Source of the DNA: Xanthomonas prunicola
Lineage (GTDB): Bacteria > Pseudomonadota > Gammaproteobacteria > Xanthomonadales > Xanthomonadaceae
Direction of reading: 5' to 3'
Length of the DNA: 64,000 nucleotides
Assembly (NCBI RefSeq): GCF_002846205.1
Contig: NZ_PHKV01000002.1
Location: forward strand, 310,001 to 374,000
Under the pieces are notes generated by a model. It worked only from the letters and a program-made list of their open reading frames with translations. It made no database searches and was not told where the DNA came from. Position numbers and translations under genes: made by a program. Shown piece after piece: positions 7,639 through 16,121 of the stretch. Numbering within the stretch: the stretch's first letter is position 1; every line of letters starts with the position of its first letter.

Positions 7639-9717
7639 TCAACGCTGCAGGGGACGTGCAGTGGGTGCAGGCGTCGCTGCCGGTGCCGGCACAACCGACG
7701 ACGGGCCCGTCGGCACCTGCGGTGGCTGTGCACGCAAGTAGTCGCGCACCAGCGCATCGAGCGCGGCTTCCGGGTCGCCATCGGCCAGCTGGCGGTCGCG
7801 CAGGTAGTTGTAGCGCGGCGCGGTCATGCGTTGGGCATCGGCTGCGTCGCGGATGATGGTTGGGCGAATGAACACCATCAGATTGGTCTTGTCGCGATTG
7901 CGCGACTTGTGCCGGAACAACGCGCCAAGGCCGGGGACATCGCCAAGCAGCGGTATTTTTTCTACCGTCTGGCGATCGTTCTGATCGAGCAGGCCACCGA
8001 GCGCGACGATGGCGCCGTTCTCCACCACCACGCGGGTTTCGATCTGGCGCTTGTTGAACACCAGCTCCGAGGATTGCGCGCTGACCGGCCCGGCAATCGC
8101 CGAGACTTCTTGTTTGATCGCCAGTGTGATGCCGCCGGCGGTGTTGATCTGCGGGCGCACTTCGAGCTCCACGCCCACGTCCTGGCGCTGGATGGTGCGG
8201 AACGGATTGTCGTTGGCCGCACCGAGCACTTCACCGGTGGTGATCGGCACTTCCTGTCCTACCAGGATGCGTGCCTGCTCGTTGTCCAGCGTCATGATCG
8301 AGGGCGTGGACAACAGGTTGGAGCCGGTGTCGCTCTTGACCGCATCGATGATCATGCCGAACACCGCATCGTTGCTTTGCCCGGCAAGTCCGATCAAGCC
8401 ACCACTCAAGCCGAGCAGCGATTGCGCAGCCACATGACGTGCCTGTTCCAGCACCGAATCGTCTTCGCCGTTGTTGCTGCGCGTGCCGGCCGCCGCCGCA
8501 GCCAGCGGCACGATGCCGGGCGAAGCGCCGCTGTACTGTGTCGCGATTAATGGCACGGTGCCGTTGCGGCCTGCCAGCAGCAGTTGCACACCCAGGCGCT
8601 TGGCGGCGGTGTCGGAAATTTCCACCACAATCGCTTCGACCAGCACCTGCTCGCGATGCACGTCCAACTGCCGGATCACATCCATCAAGGCACGCTGGGT
8701 TTCCGGGTCGGCGTTGATGATCAAGGCGTTGGAGCCGGGGTAGCGCACGATCACCGGGCGCTTGCCGGCCGCCGGTGCGATCACCTGCGTCTGCGCAGCA
8801 CCGGTGGCCGCGGCCACCTCCACTGCGTTGGAGCGCGTGTCCTGCCCTGCCTGCGTCTCGTTGCCCGGGGTCTGGCCGACCAACTGTTGCAGCACCGGCA
8901 ACAACTGCTCGGCACTGGCGTGTTGCAAGCGCACCACGCTGACATCGCCACGGCGCTCGGCGCGGCCGTCCAGATCCACTGCGGTACGCACCACACGCTG
9001 CACCAGCGCGGGGTCGCCACGCACGATCAAGGAGTTGCTGCTTTCCACCGGCAACACCGACAGCACATTGCTGCGCTCCCCGACTTGGCCGAACAGCGAG
9101 GTCAAGGTACGCGCCAGCTCTTGCGCCGAGCTATTGCGCAGCGTCACCGTATCGATGGCTGCACGGTCGGTGTCGATCTGCGCCACCAACGTGCGGATGC
9201 GTCGCAGGTTATCGGCATAGTCGGCGATCAACAGGCTATTGCCCTGCGGCATCGCCATGATGACGCCACCACGTCCAATCAGCGGCTTGAGAATGTCTGC
9301 AGCACTGCGCGCATCCACGCGCTGCAGGGTGAATACTTGCGTCGCGAATCCGAGGTTGCCGTTGGCGGCGCTACCCGGCTGTTGCGCAGCGGTGTCGTCG
9401 GGAATGATGCGGTACGTCGATGGTCCGCTGGAGACGGCAATCAATCCATTGGCACGCAGCACAGCCAGCAGCATGCCCAACAGATCCGCTTCCGACATCG
9501 CCTGCGCGCGCGCCACGTTGACCGAACCCTGCACGCGCGTGTCCACGATGAAGGTGATGCCGGTGGCACGCGAGACGTCCTGGATGAAGGCACGCAGATC
9601 CACGTCCTGCAGACGGACTGCCGGCGCATCGGCGGCATGCAGTGCAGTCATCGGCAGCGCAGGCAGTGCGAGCAACAACGTGGCCGAGAGCAGCCAGAGA
9701 GGGCGAACAGCAGTCAT
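7639..9717 (-). CDS. xcsD: XcsD (GspD), outer-membrane secretin
   Basis: The outer-membrane channel, 692 residues. After a signal peptide (about 1-28, ending in ALHAADA) come the N0 domain (VRLQDVDLRAFIQDVSRATG), N1-N3 domains with the repeated QVFTLQRVDARSAADILKPL-type units, and the secretin core with VPLIATQYSG, LLSTPSIMTLDNEQA, VGQEVPI and the C-terminal LLGDVPGLGALFRHKS and DKTNLMVFIRPTI. An Ala/Pro-rich tail follows. No pilotin gene is seen in the window. The ATG overlaps the xcsC stop (ATGA). Confidence 0.97.
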   Translation of the reverse strand: MTAVRPLWLLSATLLLALPALPMTALHAADAPAVRLQDVDLRAFIQDVSRATGITFIVDTRVQGSVNVARAQAMSEADLLGMLLAVLRANGLIAVSSGPSTYRIIPDDTAAQQPGSAANGNLGFATQVFTLQRVDARSAADILKPLIGRGGVIMAMPQGNSLLIADYADNLRRIRTLVAQIDTDRAAIDTVTLRNSSAQELARTLTSLFGQVGERSNVLSVLPVESSNSLIVRGDPALVQRVVRTAVDLDGRAERRGDVSVVRLQHASAEQLLPVLQQLVGQTPGNETQAGQDTRSNAVEVAAATGAAQTQVIAPAAGKRPVIVRYPGSNALIINADPETQRALMDVIRQLDVHREQVLVEAIVVEISDTAAKRLGVQLLLAGRNGTVPLIATQYSGASPGIVPLAAAAAGTRSNNGEDDSVLEQARHVAAQSLLGLSGGLIGLAGQSNDAVFGMIIDAVKSDTGSNLLSTPSIMTLDNEQARILVGQEVPITTGEVLGAANDNPFRTIQRQDVGVELEVRPQINTAGGITLAIKQEVSAIAGPVSAQSSELVFNKRQIETRVVVENGAIVALGGLLDQNDRQTVEKIPLLGDVPGLGALFRHKSRNRDKTNLMVFIRPTIIRDAADAQRMTAPRYNYLRDRQLADGDPEAALDALVRDYLRAQPPQVPTGPSSVVPAPAATPAPTARPLQR

Positions 9718-10532
9718 TGCGGGCGCTTCAAGGTCATGGTGTGGGTCTGGCCATTGCGGCGGTAGGTCAACGTGGCGCTCTGGCCATCGCGCAATTCGTC
9801 CTGCAGCTCGCGCAGATGTTCTGCATCGAGCGTGCGGCCATTGATCTGGGTCAGCACATCGCCCGGTGCCAGACCGGCCTGCCGCAGCAGTGCGCCATCG
9901 CCGCGCGGCATGACGGTGAAGCCGCCACCATCGGCGCTGGCGCGCAGGCCGGCACTGGCGAGCAACTGCTGCGGGTCGACGGCGGTGGCTGCGGTGGCGC
10001 CTGCTGGCGTCGCGACATTCGATTGCACTGCTGCGGCAACGGCGACCGGCGCGGTTGCGCTGGTTGCGGCAGCCGGTAGCGATGCGCCCGTAGCAGCTGC
10101 CTCACTCAATGCAATGCGACGCACACTGCCGCCAGCACGCAACAGCACATGATCGACCGCGATCGCCTGCACCACCACGCCGGACGCAACCGTGTCGCCC
10201 ACGCGATATGCGCCTTGCCGGCCGTCACTGCCGCTGAGATAGGCGGCCGCCTGGGCCCCGCCAGCACGCACGCCGTGCAGCACGATGCCATCGCTATTGG
10301 CATCGGGCGCGGTGCGGTAGAACACGTCGCGACGCAGTGCAGATACGTCGACAGGGCTAACCGAGCCACTGTGCCCAGTTCCCAATGGCCCGATCGGGGT
10401 GAGCATCAGCCACACCAAGCGCACGCCTTGTAGCACCAGGAGTGCGATCACCCAGCACGCCACCGCAGTGCGGACGCCCGGCGCCAGCAACAAGGAATTC
10501 AACGAGGGCCAGGCGCGCTGCAAGGCAGACAT
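9714..10532 (-). CDS. xcsC: XcsC (GspC), T2SS inner-membrane to secretin connector
   Basis: A 272-residue GspC: short cytoplasmic N-terminus, one membrane helix (about residues 20-45), a periplasmic HR domain (about 60-140) and a C-terminal PDZ domain (about 190-272, containing LLRQAGLAPGDVLTQINGRTLDAE). GspC couples the inner-membrane platform to the secretin and may select cargo. It is the first gene of the operon; having C first, directly followed by D-N, is the Xcs arrangement, while the Xps system starts with xpsE. An inverted repeat and a 28-bp element shared with the neighbouring locus lie upstream (10574-10624). Confidence 0.95.
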   Translation of the reverse strand: MSALQRAWPSLNSLLLAPGVRTAVACWVIALLVLQGVRLVWLMLTPIGPLGTGHSGSVSPVDVSALRRDVFYRTAPDANSDGIVLHGVRAGGAQAAAYLSGSDGRQGAYRVGDTVASGVVVQAIAVDHVLLRAGGSVRRIALSEAAATGASLPAAATSATAPVAVAAAVQSNVATPAGATAATAVDPQQLLASAGLRASADGGGFTVMPRGDGALLRQAGLAPGDVLTQINGRTLDAEHLRELQDELRDGQSATLTYRRNGQTHTMTLKRPQ

Positions 10533-10573
10533 CCGTCTCAGGATTTCGATTGGATGACAGAATGCGGCGGCAA

Positions 10574-10602
10574 TGTGTCAGTTCGAAGAAATTGATGACA
10601 CA
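10574..10602. promoter_or_regulatory. Inverted repeat in front of xcsC
   Basis: TGTGTCA at 10574-10580 and TGACACA at 10596-10602 form a perfect 7-bp inverted repeat with a 15-nt spacer, 42 to 70 bp upstream of the xcsC ATG. This is a plausible operator for a dimeric regulator. Its right arm overlaps the 28-bp element described next. The regulator is unknown. Confidence 0.45.
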
Positions 10603-10624
10603 GACCGACACACGGCGCCACACA
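10597..10624. promoter_or_regulatory. 28-bp element, copy A (upstream of xcsC)
   Basis: The + strand reads GACACA-n4-GACACACGG-n1-GCCACACA. A near-identical copy of the same total length is at 15032-15059 in the lipoprotein/oxygenase divergent region. Shared control of the two loci is an inference; the repeat itself is directly visible. Confidence 0.55.
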
Positions 10625-10630
10625 AGAACC

Positions 10631-10667
10631 GCAAACGCCCGCCATGCGATGCACAGCGGGCGTTTGC
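10631..10667 (-). terminator. Hairpin between the TonB-dependent receptor and xcsC
   Basis: A perfect 12-bp stem (10631-10642 with 10656-10667, arms GCAAACGCCCGC and GCGGGCGTTTGC) and a 13-nt loop, 24 nt past the receptor stop codon. The T-run on the minus strand after the stem is weak. It may terminate or only reduce read-through into xcsC. Confidence 0.6.
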
Positions 10668-10690
10668 CCTACGTCCAACGACACGTGAAA

Positions 10691-13348
10691 TCAGAAACGC
10701 GCCGTCACACTGATGTCATAGCTGATGCCGGGCTGGTAGGTGTACAGGTCCACCCGGTGGCTGCCCACCCTCTGATATTCCTGATATTTGGTCTTGAGCA
10801 GATTGCGCGCGGCAAAATTCACCGACAACGTATCGCCTGACCACACCAGGCCCTTCTTGATCACCAGATCCAGCGAGGTGCCCGGCTTGTCGATGTAATC
10901 CGGCTGCCCCGGACGACCACGCGCCGACACCCGCTCGCCCACGTAATTGGCAATCAACGTGGCCTGGCTGCGCGTGCTCTCGCTTTCCACACCAATCTGC
11001 AGGTTGGCGATGTCATCCGACTGTCCCTGCAACGCGGAGCCATCGCGAATGAACAACGTCGCCTGCACCGGTGCGCTGAAGCCGAACGGCTGCACCGTGT
11101 CGCCATCGCTGGCACTCACCTCGGACTTGGTGCGCGTGTAGTTGCCGGACACGAACAGGCGCTTGTCGCCCCACCAATCGGCCGCGACCGGCACCTCCAG
11201 ATACTTCTTGGCTTCCAGCTCGATGCCGTACAACGTGGCCTTGGGCGCGTTGATGAAGCTCTGCACGATGCCGCCGCCGGGCGCGTCGTTGACGATGGCT
11301 TCGATCGGCTTGTCGATGTTCTTGTAGAACGCGCCGACGGTGAGGTACTGGCCCGGCTCGAAGAACCATTCGTAGCGTGCATCCAGATTGGCCAGCTCGC
11401 TATCGACCAGGAACGGGTTACCGAAGAACTGGCGGTCGATGTCCGGGTCCAGGTACTGCTGTGGTGCCATCTCGCGGAATTGCGGGCGCGCGATGGTCTT
11501 GGACGCACCCAAGCGCAGCTGCTGGTTCTCGGCAAAGTTCCAGGTCACCGTGGCCGACGGCAGCGCATAGCTGTTCTGCAACGGTGCCACGCCGTCCTGG
11601 CGCGTACCGCTGAAGATGTCGTATGGATGCACCGCCTGGGTGGCGTCTTCGTAACGCACGCCGACGGTGGCCCGCAACGTCGGCACGATTTCGCCCTCTG
11701 CCTGCAGATACGCCGCCTTGACCTTCAAGGTGGCGTCGTAGGCAGCCGCACCGAAACTGCCGGTGGTTTCGCGCAGGCGCAGCAGATCGTTGCTGAGGTT
11801 GTAATCGGAGAACAGATAGTCCACGCGCTGATACTGGTTCAAGAACGGCAGCGGGCCATCCAGCGCCAGGAAGCGGAATTCGCGGCTCCACGCGCGGCGG
11901 TCGTTGTCCAGATAGGCCAGACCACCCTTGATGGTGAGATCGTGCTCCATCGGCAGGCGCCAGGTGACATCCACGCCACCACTGGCCACCTTGTCGTCGA
12001 CCTTGCTGAAACGCGTGTAGTTCTGCACACGCGACGCATCGTGCGTCCAATAGCCATCCAGCAGTTCGTAGCGAATGCCGGTTTCGTAAGGCACATCGCG
12101 GCTGGCGTTGGCCACTGCAGCGCGCCATTCGATCTTCAGGTCATCGTATTCGCCGAAGGCATGCGTGCCGCGGAGCTGGTTGTTGATCAACTGCCGCGCG
12201 TACCACTCGGTGTTGTCGTCGCGCACATCGAAACCGGCCAACTCGTCGCGACCTGTACGGCTGCGTGCCACCTTCAAGGTGTCGTGCACGTACAGTGTGG
12301 TCCAGCCGATGCTGTGGCGGCCGTATTCCCAGCCCAGCCCCAGCATGCCATTGGTGCGCACGTTGTTGCGGGTGGTGGCGAAGTCGTAATTGGAATTGAA
12401 CTCGACACTGTCGCCGACAAAGATGCCGTCCTGCTGTTTGCCGGTGCGCGTGCGCCATTCGTTGTCGTAGCTGGCAACGGCGATGATGCCCAGCTTCGCC
12501 TCGCCCACATCCATGCTGTAACCGGCGCTGCCGCCGACGTTGACGTCCGGGTCGATGCTGTCCTTTTCCTGCAGCACATACAGGTTGGGATTGTTCAAAC
12601 TGCGCCCGATGCGGCGGATGTCATCGCGCGAGAAGCTGCCCAGATCGACGCGACGGCCGGTCTTGATCGCATCGCGCAATGCGGAAGGCTGCTTGCGGGT
12701 GCCATCATCAACGCCCCACTCATCATCGTCCGAGCCGTAATAGGTCAGACCTTTTTCGCCGGTGCTGACGCTGTTGGCGCCGCCACCCACGGTGAACGAC
12801 AGGAACGGCTTGTCGGGGATCTCCATCGATTGCAGATCGATCACGCCACCGCCGAATTCGCCCGGATAATCTGCCGAATAGGTCTTTTGCACGGTCACGC
12901 TGGCCAGCACGTCGCTGGGAAACAGGTCCAGCGGGACCACGCGCTGCATCGGCTCGGGGCTGGGCAGCGGCGAACCGTTGAACAACGCCGATGAATAGCG
13001 CTCGCCCAGGCCGCGCACGTAGACATACTTGCCACGCGACAGGCTCAGCCCGGTGACACGCGTCAGCGCCACCGCAGCGCTGCCATCACCGGTGCGCTCC
13101 ATGTCTTCGCGCGTCACGAACGAGGCCACCTCGGAGGTTTGCAGCATCGGTTCGGGAATATAGTCGCCACGCACCACGACCTGGTCGAGTTGCTTTGGCG
13201 TACTGGTACTGGCCGCGCTGGAGGTATCGCTGCCGGCGCCGGCAGCGCTGGTGGTCGACTGCGCCATGGCGGCGCCGGATATCAGCAACGTGGAAATGGA
13301 AAGAGACAAGCCCGTCCGCGAAAGACGGGCAACAGCTGAGGTTCGCAT
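10691..13348 (-). CDS. TonB-dependent outer-membrane receptor next to Xcs
   Basis: An 885-residue outer-membrane beta-barrel transporter. It has a signal peptide (about 1-29, SISTLLISGAAMAQS), a Ser/Ala-rich stretch with a TonB-box-like LDQVVV (about residue 54), a plug domain (EVASFVTREDMERTGDGS, VYVRGLGERYSS, EFGGGVIDLQS) and a barrel ending in the aromatic residue F (SYDISVTARF). The substrate cannot be read from the sequence. It lies between a lipoprotein gene 77 nt upstream and xcsC downstream, all in the same direction, so a functional link with the T2SS is likely. Such receptor-T2SS pairing is known for Xcs-like clusters. Confidence 0.93.
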   Translation of the reverse strand: MRTSAVARLSRTGLSLSISTLLISGAAMAQSTTSAAGAGSDTSSAASTSTPKQLDQVVVRGDYIPEPMLQTSEVASFVTREDMERTGDGSAAVALTRVTGLSLSRGKYVYVRGLGERYSSALFNGSPLPSPEPMQRVVPLDLFPSDVLASVTVQKTYSADYPGEFGGGVIDLQSMEIPDKPFLSFTVGGGANSVSTGEKGLTYYGSDDDEWGVDDGTRKQPSALRDAIKTGRRVDLGSFSRDDIRRIGRSLNNPNLYVLQEKDSIDPDVNVGGSAGYSMDVGEAKLGIIAVASYDNEWRTRTGKQQDGIFVGDSVEFNSNYDFATTRNNVRTNGMLGLGWEYGRHSIGWTTLYVHDTLKVARSRTGRDELAGFDVRDDNTEWYARQLINNQLRGTHAFGEYDDLKIEWRAAVANASRDVPYETGIRYELLDGYWTHDASRVQNYTRFSKVDDKVASGGVDVTWRLPMEHDLTIKGGLAYLDNDRRAWSREFRFLALDGPLPFLNQYQRVDYLFSDYNLSNDLLRLRETTGSFGAAAYDATLKVKAAYLQAEGEIVPTLRATVGVRYEDATQAVHPYDIFSGTRQDGVAPLQNSYALPSATVTWNFAENQQLRLGASKTIARPQFREMAPQQYLDPDIDRQFFGNPFLVDSELANLDARYEWFFEPGQYLTVGAFYKNIDKPIEAIVNDAPGGGIVQSFINAPKATLYGIELEAKKYLEVPVAADWWGDKRLFVSGNYTRTKSEVSASDGDTVQPFGFSAPVQATLFIRDGSALQGQSDDIANLQIGVESESTRSQATLIANYVGERVSARGRPGQPDYIDKPGTSLDLVIKKGLVWSGDTLSVNFAARNLLKTKYQEYQRVGSHRVDLYTYQPGISYDISVTARF

Positions 13349-13384
13349 CGTGGGAGCCCTGGCAACAGAAAGATGAAGCTGGAC

Positions 13385-13419
13385 GCATCACAAGGCGACC
13401 AATGGCCGCCTTGTGATGC
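13385..13419 (-). other. Intergenic 13-bp hairpin between lipoprotein and receptor genes
   Basis: Arms 13385-13397 and 13407-13419 (GCATCACAAGGCG and its complement) are perfectly paired around a 9-nt loop, starting 7 nt past the lipoprotein stop. There is no T-run on the minus strand, so it could be an attenuator or an mRNA-stability element that sets the lipoprotein to receptor ratio. Confidence 0.55.
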
Positions 13420-13425
13420 CATGCC

Positions 13426-14892
13426 TCAGCAGGGACGGTCGGCGGTCAGGCCACAGGTCCAGCCCTGCCACCAGGTGTCGTTGGCATCACGCACGCCACC
13501 GATGTAGTTCACCTGCTGGAAGAAGCTGCTCACCCCGTTCAAGCCCTGGAAGGCCGGCACGGCGGTTTCGTTGGCACCGTTGACGAAGGTGTTCTGTAGC
13601 GTGGACACGCCGTTGGCGACGTTGTTGGTGCCAGCCGCAAACTGGCTAGCCGCACGCGGGTCGCTGCCGAATGCAGTCGGACAGGCAAAGAACACCGAGT
13701 GGAAAGTACCGGCGGTGTCGGTGTCGGCCATGTTCAAGCACACCAGGCCATCACCGGTACCACCGGCGGGACGGGTGAACACCGAGTTGTAGAACGACGC
13801 CTGGGTGCCCTGGTTGAGCATGATCGCCGCACCGGCGCGCGCATTACCCACATATGTGAAGTTGGCCACTTTAGGACGCGAATACGGCTGACGACGCAGG
13901 CTGCTCCACTCGTTCATGCGGTCGCCGCCACCGGCGCGCTGCACCACGATGCCGAACTGCAGTGCACCGTTCCAGCCAGCGTCGGTATCCAGCGAATCGT
14001 CGTCGGCACCGGTGATGACCAGGTGGCTACCGTTGACCGTGCCACCGAACCATTCGATGCCATCGTCTGAGCTGTTGTGGATCTGCACATAGTCCAGCTT
14101 GGTACCGCTACCCACACCGGCCAGCGTGATGCCCTGCAATTCGTTGTTGGGCGAAATTTCGAAGCCCGAGTACATCACGCGCAAGTAGCGCATCGAACCG
14201 CTGTTGTCGGTAGCGTTGTTGCCGCCATAGAACGCGTTGGTCCCTTCGACCTGCGCCTGGCATTCCGGCGTACCGGACACCGTGGTCCCCGGGCAGTTAT
14301 TGATCGCCGCGCGACCCAGCACCACGATGCCGCCCCACAGACCGATGGTATTGGCGCTGACCGTGCCCTCCAGCGCCTGACGTGCGGTGAACACAATCGG
14401 TGCAGTCGCGCTGCCTTCGGCAAAGATCTGCGAGCCGCGATTGACCACGATGTAGTCGCTACCGGCCGAACCGAACAAGGTCACGCCCGGCTCGATGGTC
14501 AAAATGCCCTGCGTGCTGCCAGCGGCCGGTGCGGTGGCATTGCCGCCGCGGTCGGTGCCCACATTGACGCGACCGCTGATCGAATACACGGTGCCCGCGC
14601 GTGCCGGCACCACCAGATTGCCATTGACGGTTTCCGGCAACTGGCAGGCGCGCAGCGTGTTGCTGGCGATGGTGCCGACGTTGGAAAAACCGGTCGGGCA
14701 ATCTGCAGCCGGGCCGGTCGGTGCCGGTGTCGGCGCAGGCGTGGGTGCCGGCGTCGGCGCGGGAGCCGGTGCAGGCGGAAACGCGCCCTCGCCCGGCGAA
14801 GCGACACGGTCGGCACCGCCACCGCAGGCCGATAGCGCCAGTGCGGTACCAAACGTCATGAGAAGTGTCTTGCTGCTGTTGCGAACGGCCAT
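13426..14892 (-). CDS. Proline-linker surface lipoprotein, candidate Xcs cargo
   Basis: A 488-residue predicted lipoprotein. The signal ends in the lipobox LALSAC (Cys about residue 23), followed by GGG and a Pro/Ala/Thr linker of the PAPTPAPT type (about 40-60), then a large secreted domain. That domain is rich in Gly, Asn and short beta repeats (ILTIEPGVTLFG, DYVQIHNSSDDGIEWFGG, HLVITGADDDSLDTDAG) and resembles parallel beta-helix folds. It contains paired cysteines and ends in C. TGGAG lies about 10 bases before the chosen ATG; a longer form would bury the signal. It is the first gene of an apparent lipoprotein-receptor unit running toward xcs. The function is not known; export by Xcs and cooperation with the receptor are inferences. 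Confidence 0.85.
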   Translation of the reverse strand: MAVRNSSKTLLMTFGTALALSACGGGADRVASPGEGAFPPAPAPAPTPAPTPAPTPAPTGPAADCPTGFSNVGTIASNTLRACQLPETVNGNLVVPARAGTVYSISGRVNVGTDRGGNATAPAAGSTQGILTIEPGVTLFGSAGSDYIVVNRGSQIFAEGSATAPIVFTARQALEGTVSANTIGLWGGIVVLGRAAINNCPGTTVSGTPECQAQVEGTNAFYGGNNATDNSGSMRYLRVMYSGFEISPNNELQGITLAGVGSGTKLDYVQIHNSSDDGIEWFGGTVNGSHLVITGADDDSLDTDAGWNGALQFGIVVQRAGGGDRMNEWSSLRRQPYSRPKVANFTYVGNARAGAAIMLNQGTQASFYNSVFTRPAGGTGDGLVCLNMADTDTAGTFHSVFFACPTAFGSDPRAASQFAAGTNNVANGVSTLQNTFVNGANETAVPAFQGLNGVSSFFQQVNYIGGVRDANDTWWQGWTCGLTADRPC

Positions 14893-15031
14893 GCGGCTGA
14901 TCTCCAGGTCAAAGGGTCCGGTATGAAGAGGAGTCGTCAAGAATTGGTGGCGTTCCGCGCACTGCAGTGGCGAGCACGTTCAAGATCCCCGTCACTTTTA
15001 TAGAGGCCATCTGTTTCATTTGTCTTACCGC

Positions 15032-15059
15032 GACACAATTGACACACGGATGCCACACA
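15032..15059. promoter_or_regulatory. 28-bp element, copy B (divergent lipoprotein/oxygenase region)
   Basis: The + strand reads GACACA-n3-GACACACGG-n2-GCCACACA, matching copy A at 10597-10624 in all three blocks and in total length. It lies 20 bp upstream of the oxygenase ATG and 139 bp upstream of the lipoprotein ATG, so it could act on either or both. Just upstream, TGTC-n7-GACA (15021-15035) forms a small inverted repeat. Confidence 0.55.
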
Positions 15060-15079
15060 GCGACATGCACTGTAGAGCG

Positions 15080-15940
15080 ATGACACATACTGATATCCCT
15101 ACGGCGCTGGCCGACTGGATCGTGGCGCAGGCCGTGGCCGGCCATCCGCCCGAGCAAGCGCTACAGCCGCTACTGGATCAGGGCTGGAACGCGCAGGACG
15201 CTATCGATGCAGTCGAGGCACTGGTCCGTGCCCACATCCAGCAACACGCGCTGGCACACGGCCTGCCGGTGCCGGTGCGCGTGCCGTCGCTGCAACAGGA
15301 CAACGATGCATCGCTGCTGGCACTGGGCGACCGCGACGTGCGCGTGCTGATCAGCCTGTTGCTACCGCGCGTGGTGGTGCTCGGCGGCTTTCTCTCCGAC
15401 GACGAATGCGATGCATTGATCGCCTTGGCACAACCGTGCCTGGCGCGTTCGCGCACCGTGGACAATGCGAACGGGGAGTACGTGGTGCATGCAGCGCGCA
15501 CCAGCGACAGCATGTGTCTGCGCGTTGGCCAGGATGTGCTGTGCCAACGCATCGAAGCGCGTATCGCGCGCTTGCTCGACTGGCCGATGGATCACGGCGA
15601 GGGCTTGCAGGTTCTGCGCTACGGCACGGGTGCCGAATATCAGCCGCACTACGATTACTTCGACCCCGACGCAGCGGGCACGCCGGTATTGCTGCAGGCC
15701 GGCGGGCAACGCGTCGCCTCACTGGTGATGTATCTCAACACGCCCGACCGCGGCGGGGCCACGCGCTTTCCCGATGTGCATCTGGACATTGCAGCGGTCA
15801 AGGGCAACGCGGTGTTTTTCAGCTATGACCGCCCACACCCGATGACGCGCAGCCTGCATGCTGGGGCACCGGTGCTGGCCGGCGAAAAGTGGGTGGCTAC
15901 GAAGTGGTTGCGCGAACGCCCGGTGCGCATGCCTGGCTGA
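15080..15940 (+). CDS. Fe(II)/2-oxoglutarate oxygenase, prolyl 4-hydroxylase type
   Basis: A 286-residue protein without a signal peptide. The double-stranded beta-helix core holds the iron ligands His190-x-Asp192 (in YQPHYDYFD) and His260 (in SLHAGAPV), and Lys270 in GEKWVATKW for 2-oxoglutarate. GGFLSDDECDALI and MYLNTPDRGGATRFPD are typical of the P4H-alpha C-terminal domain. Homologues hydroxylate prolines in proteins. It is divergent from the lipoprotein gene that encodes a proline-rich linker, so that linker is a possible substrate (inference only). The start at 15080 gives a protein beginning MTHTDIPTAL; upstream ATGs add an uncharacteristic extension. Confidence 0.88.
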   Translation: MTHTDIPTALADWIVAQAVAGHPPEQALQPLLDQGWNAQDAIDAVEALVRAHIQQHALAHGLPVPVRVPSLQQDNDASLLALGDRDVRVLISLLLPRVVVLGGFLSDDECDALIALAQPCLARSRTVDNANGEYVVHAARTSDSMCLRVGQDVLCQRIEARIARLLDWPMDHGEGLQVLRYGTGAEYQPHYDYFDPDAAGTPVLLQAGGQRVASLVMYLNTPDRGGATRFPDVHLDIAAVKGNAVFFSYDRPHPMTRSLHAGAPVLAGEKWVATKWLRERPVRMPG

Positions 15941-16054
15941 CCAGGCTACGCGCCCGGGCAAAGCGCGCTCGACGTGCCGCTCGCATGCCCAGACGGGCGT
16001 GCAACACATGCTGCGCTGTCCAGCTTCAGCAAGAAACAGAGACGCGATTCATAT

Positions 16055-16071
16055 ATGTTATAATGTTGCAT
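16055..16071 (+). promoter_or_regulatory. Extended -10 promoter overlapping a Zur-like box
   Basis: The AT-rich stretch ATGTTATAATGTTGCAT contains an extended -10 (TG-n-TATAAT, 16056-16064) and begins with ATGTTATA, the left half of the Zur consensus as I remember it; the right half matches only in part (TGTTGCAT). It lies about 50 bp before the receptor ATG in an otherwise GC-rich region. Metal-dependent repression is an inference; a plain promoter is the safer reading. Confidence 0.45.
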
Positions 16072-16121
16072 TAGCTGACACATAGGGTGATCAGCTCCGT
16101 CGCATCGGTGTCGTTCGATCC

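Noticed and set aside
11480..12994. A 504-codon + strand frame within the TonB receptor gene
   Set aside because: Antisense composition, no ribosome-binding site, and the minus-strand receptor is unambiguous.
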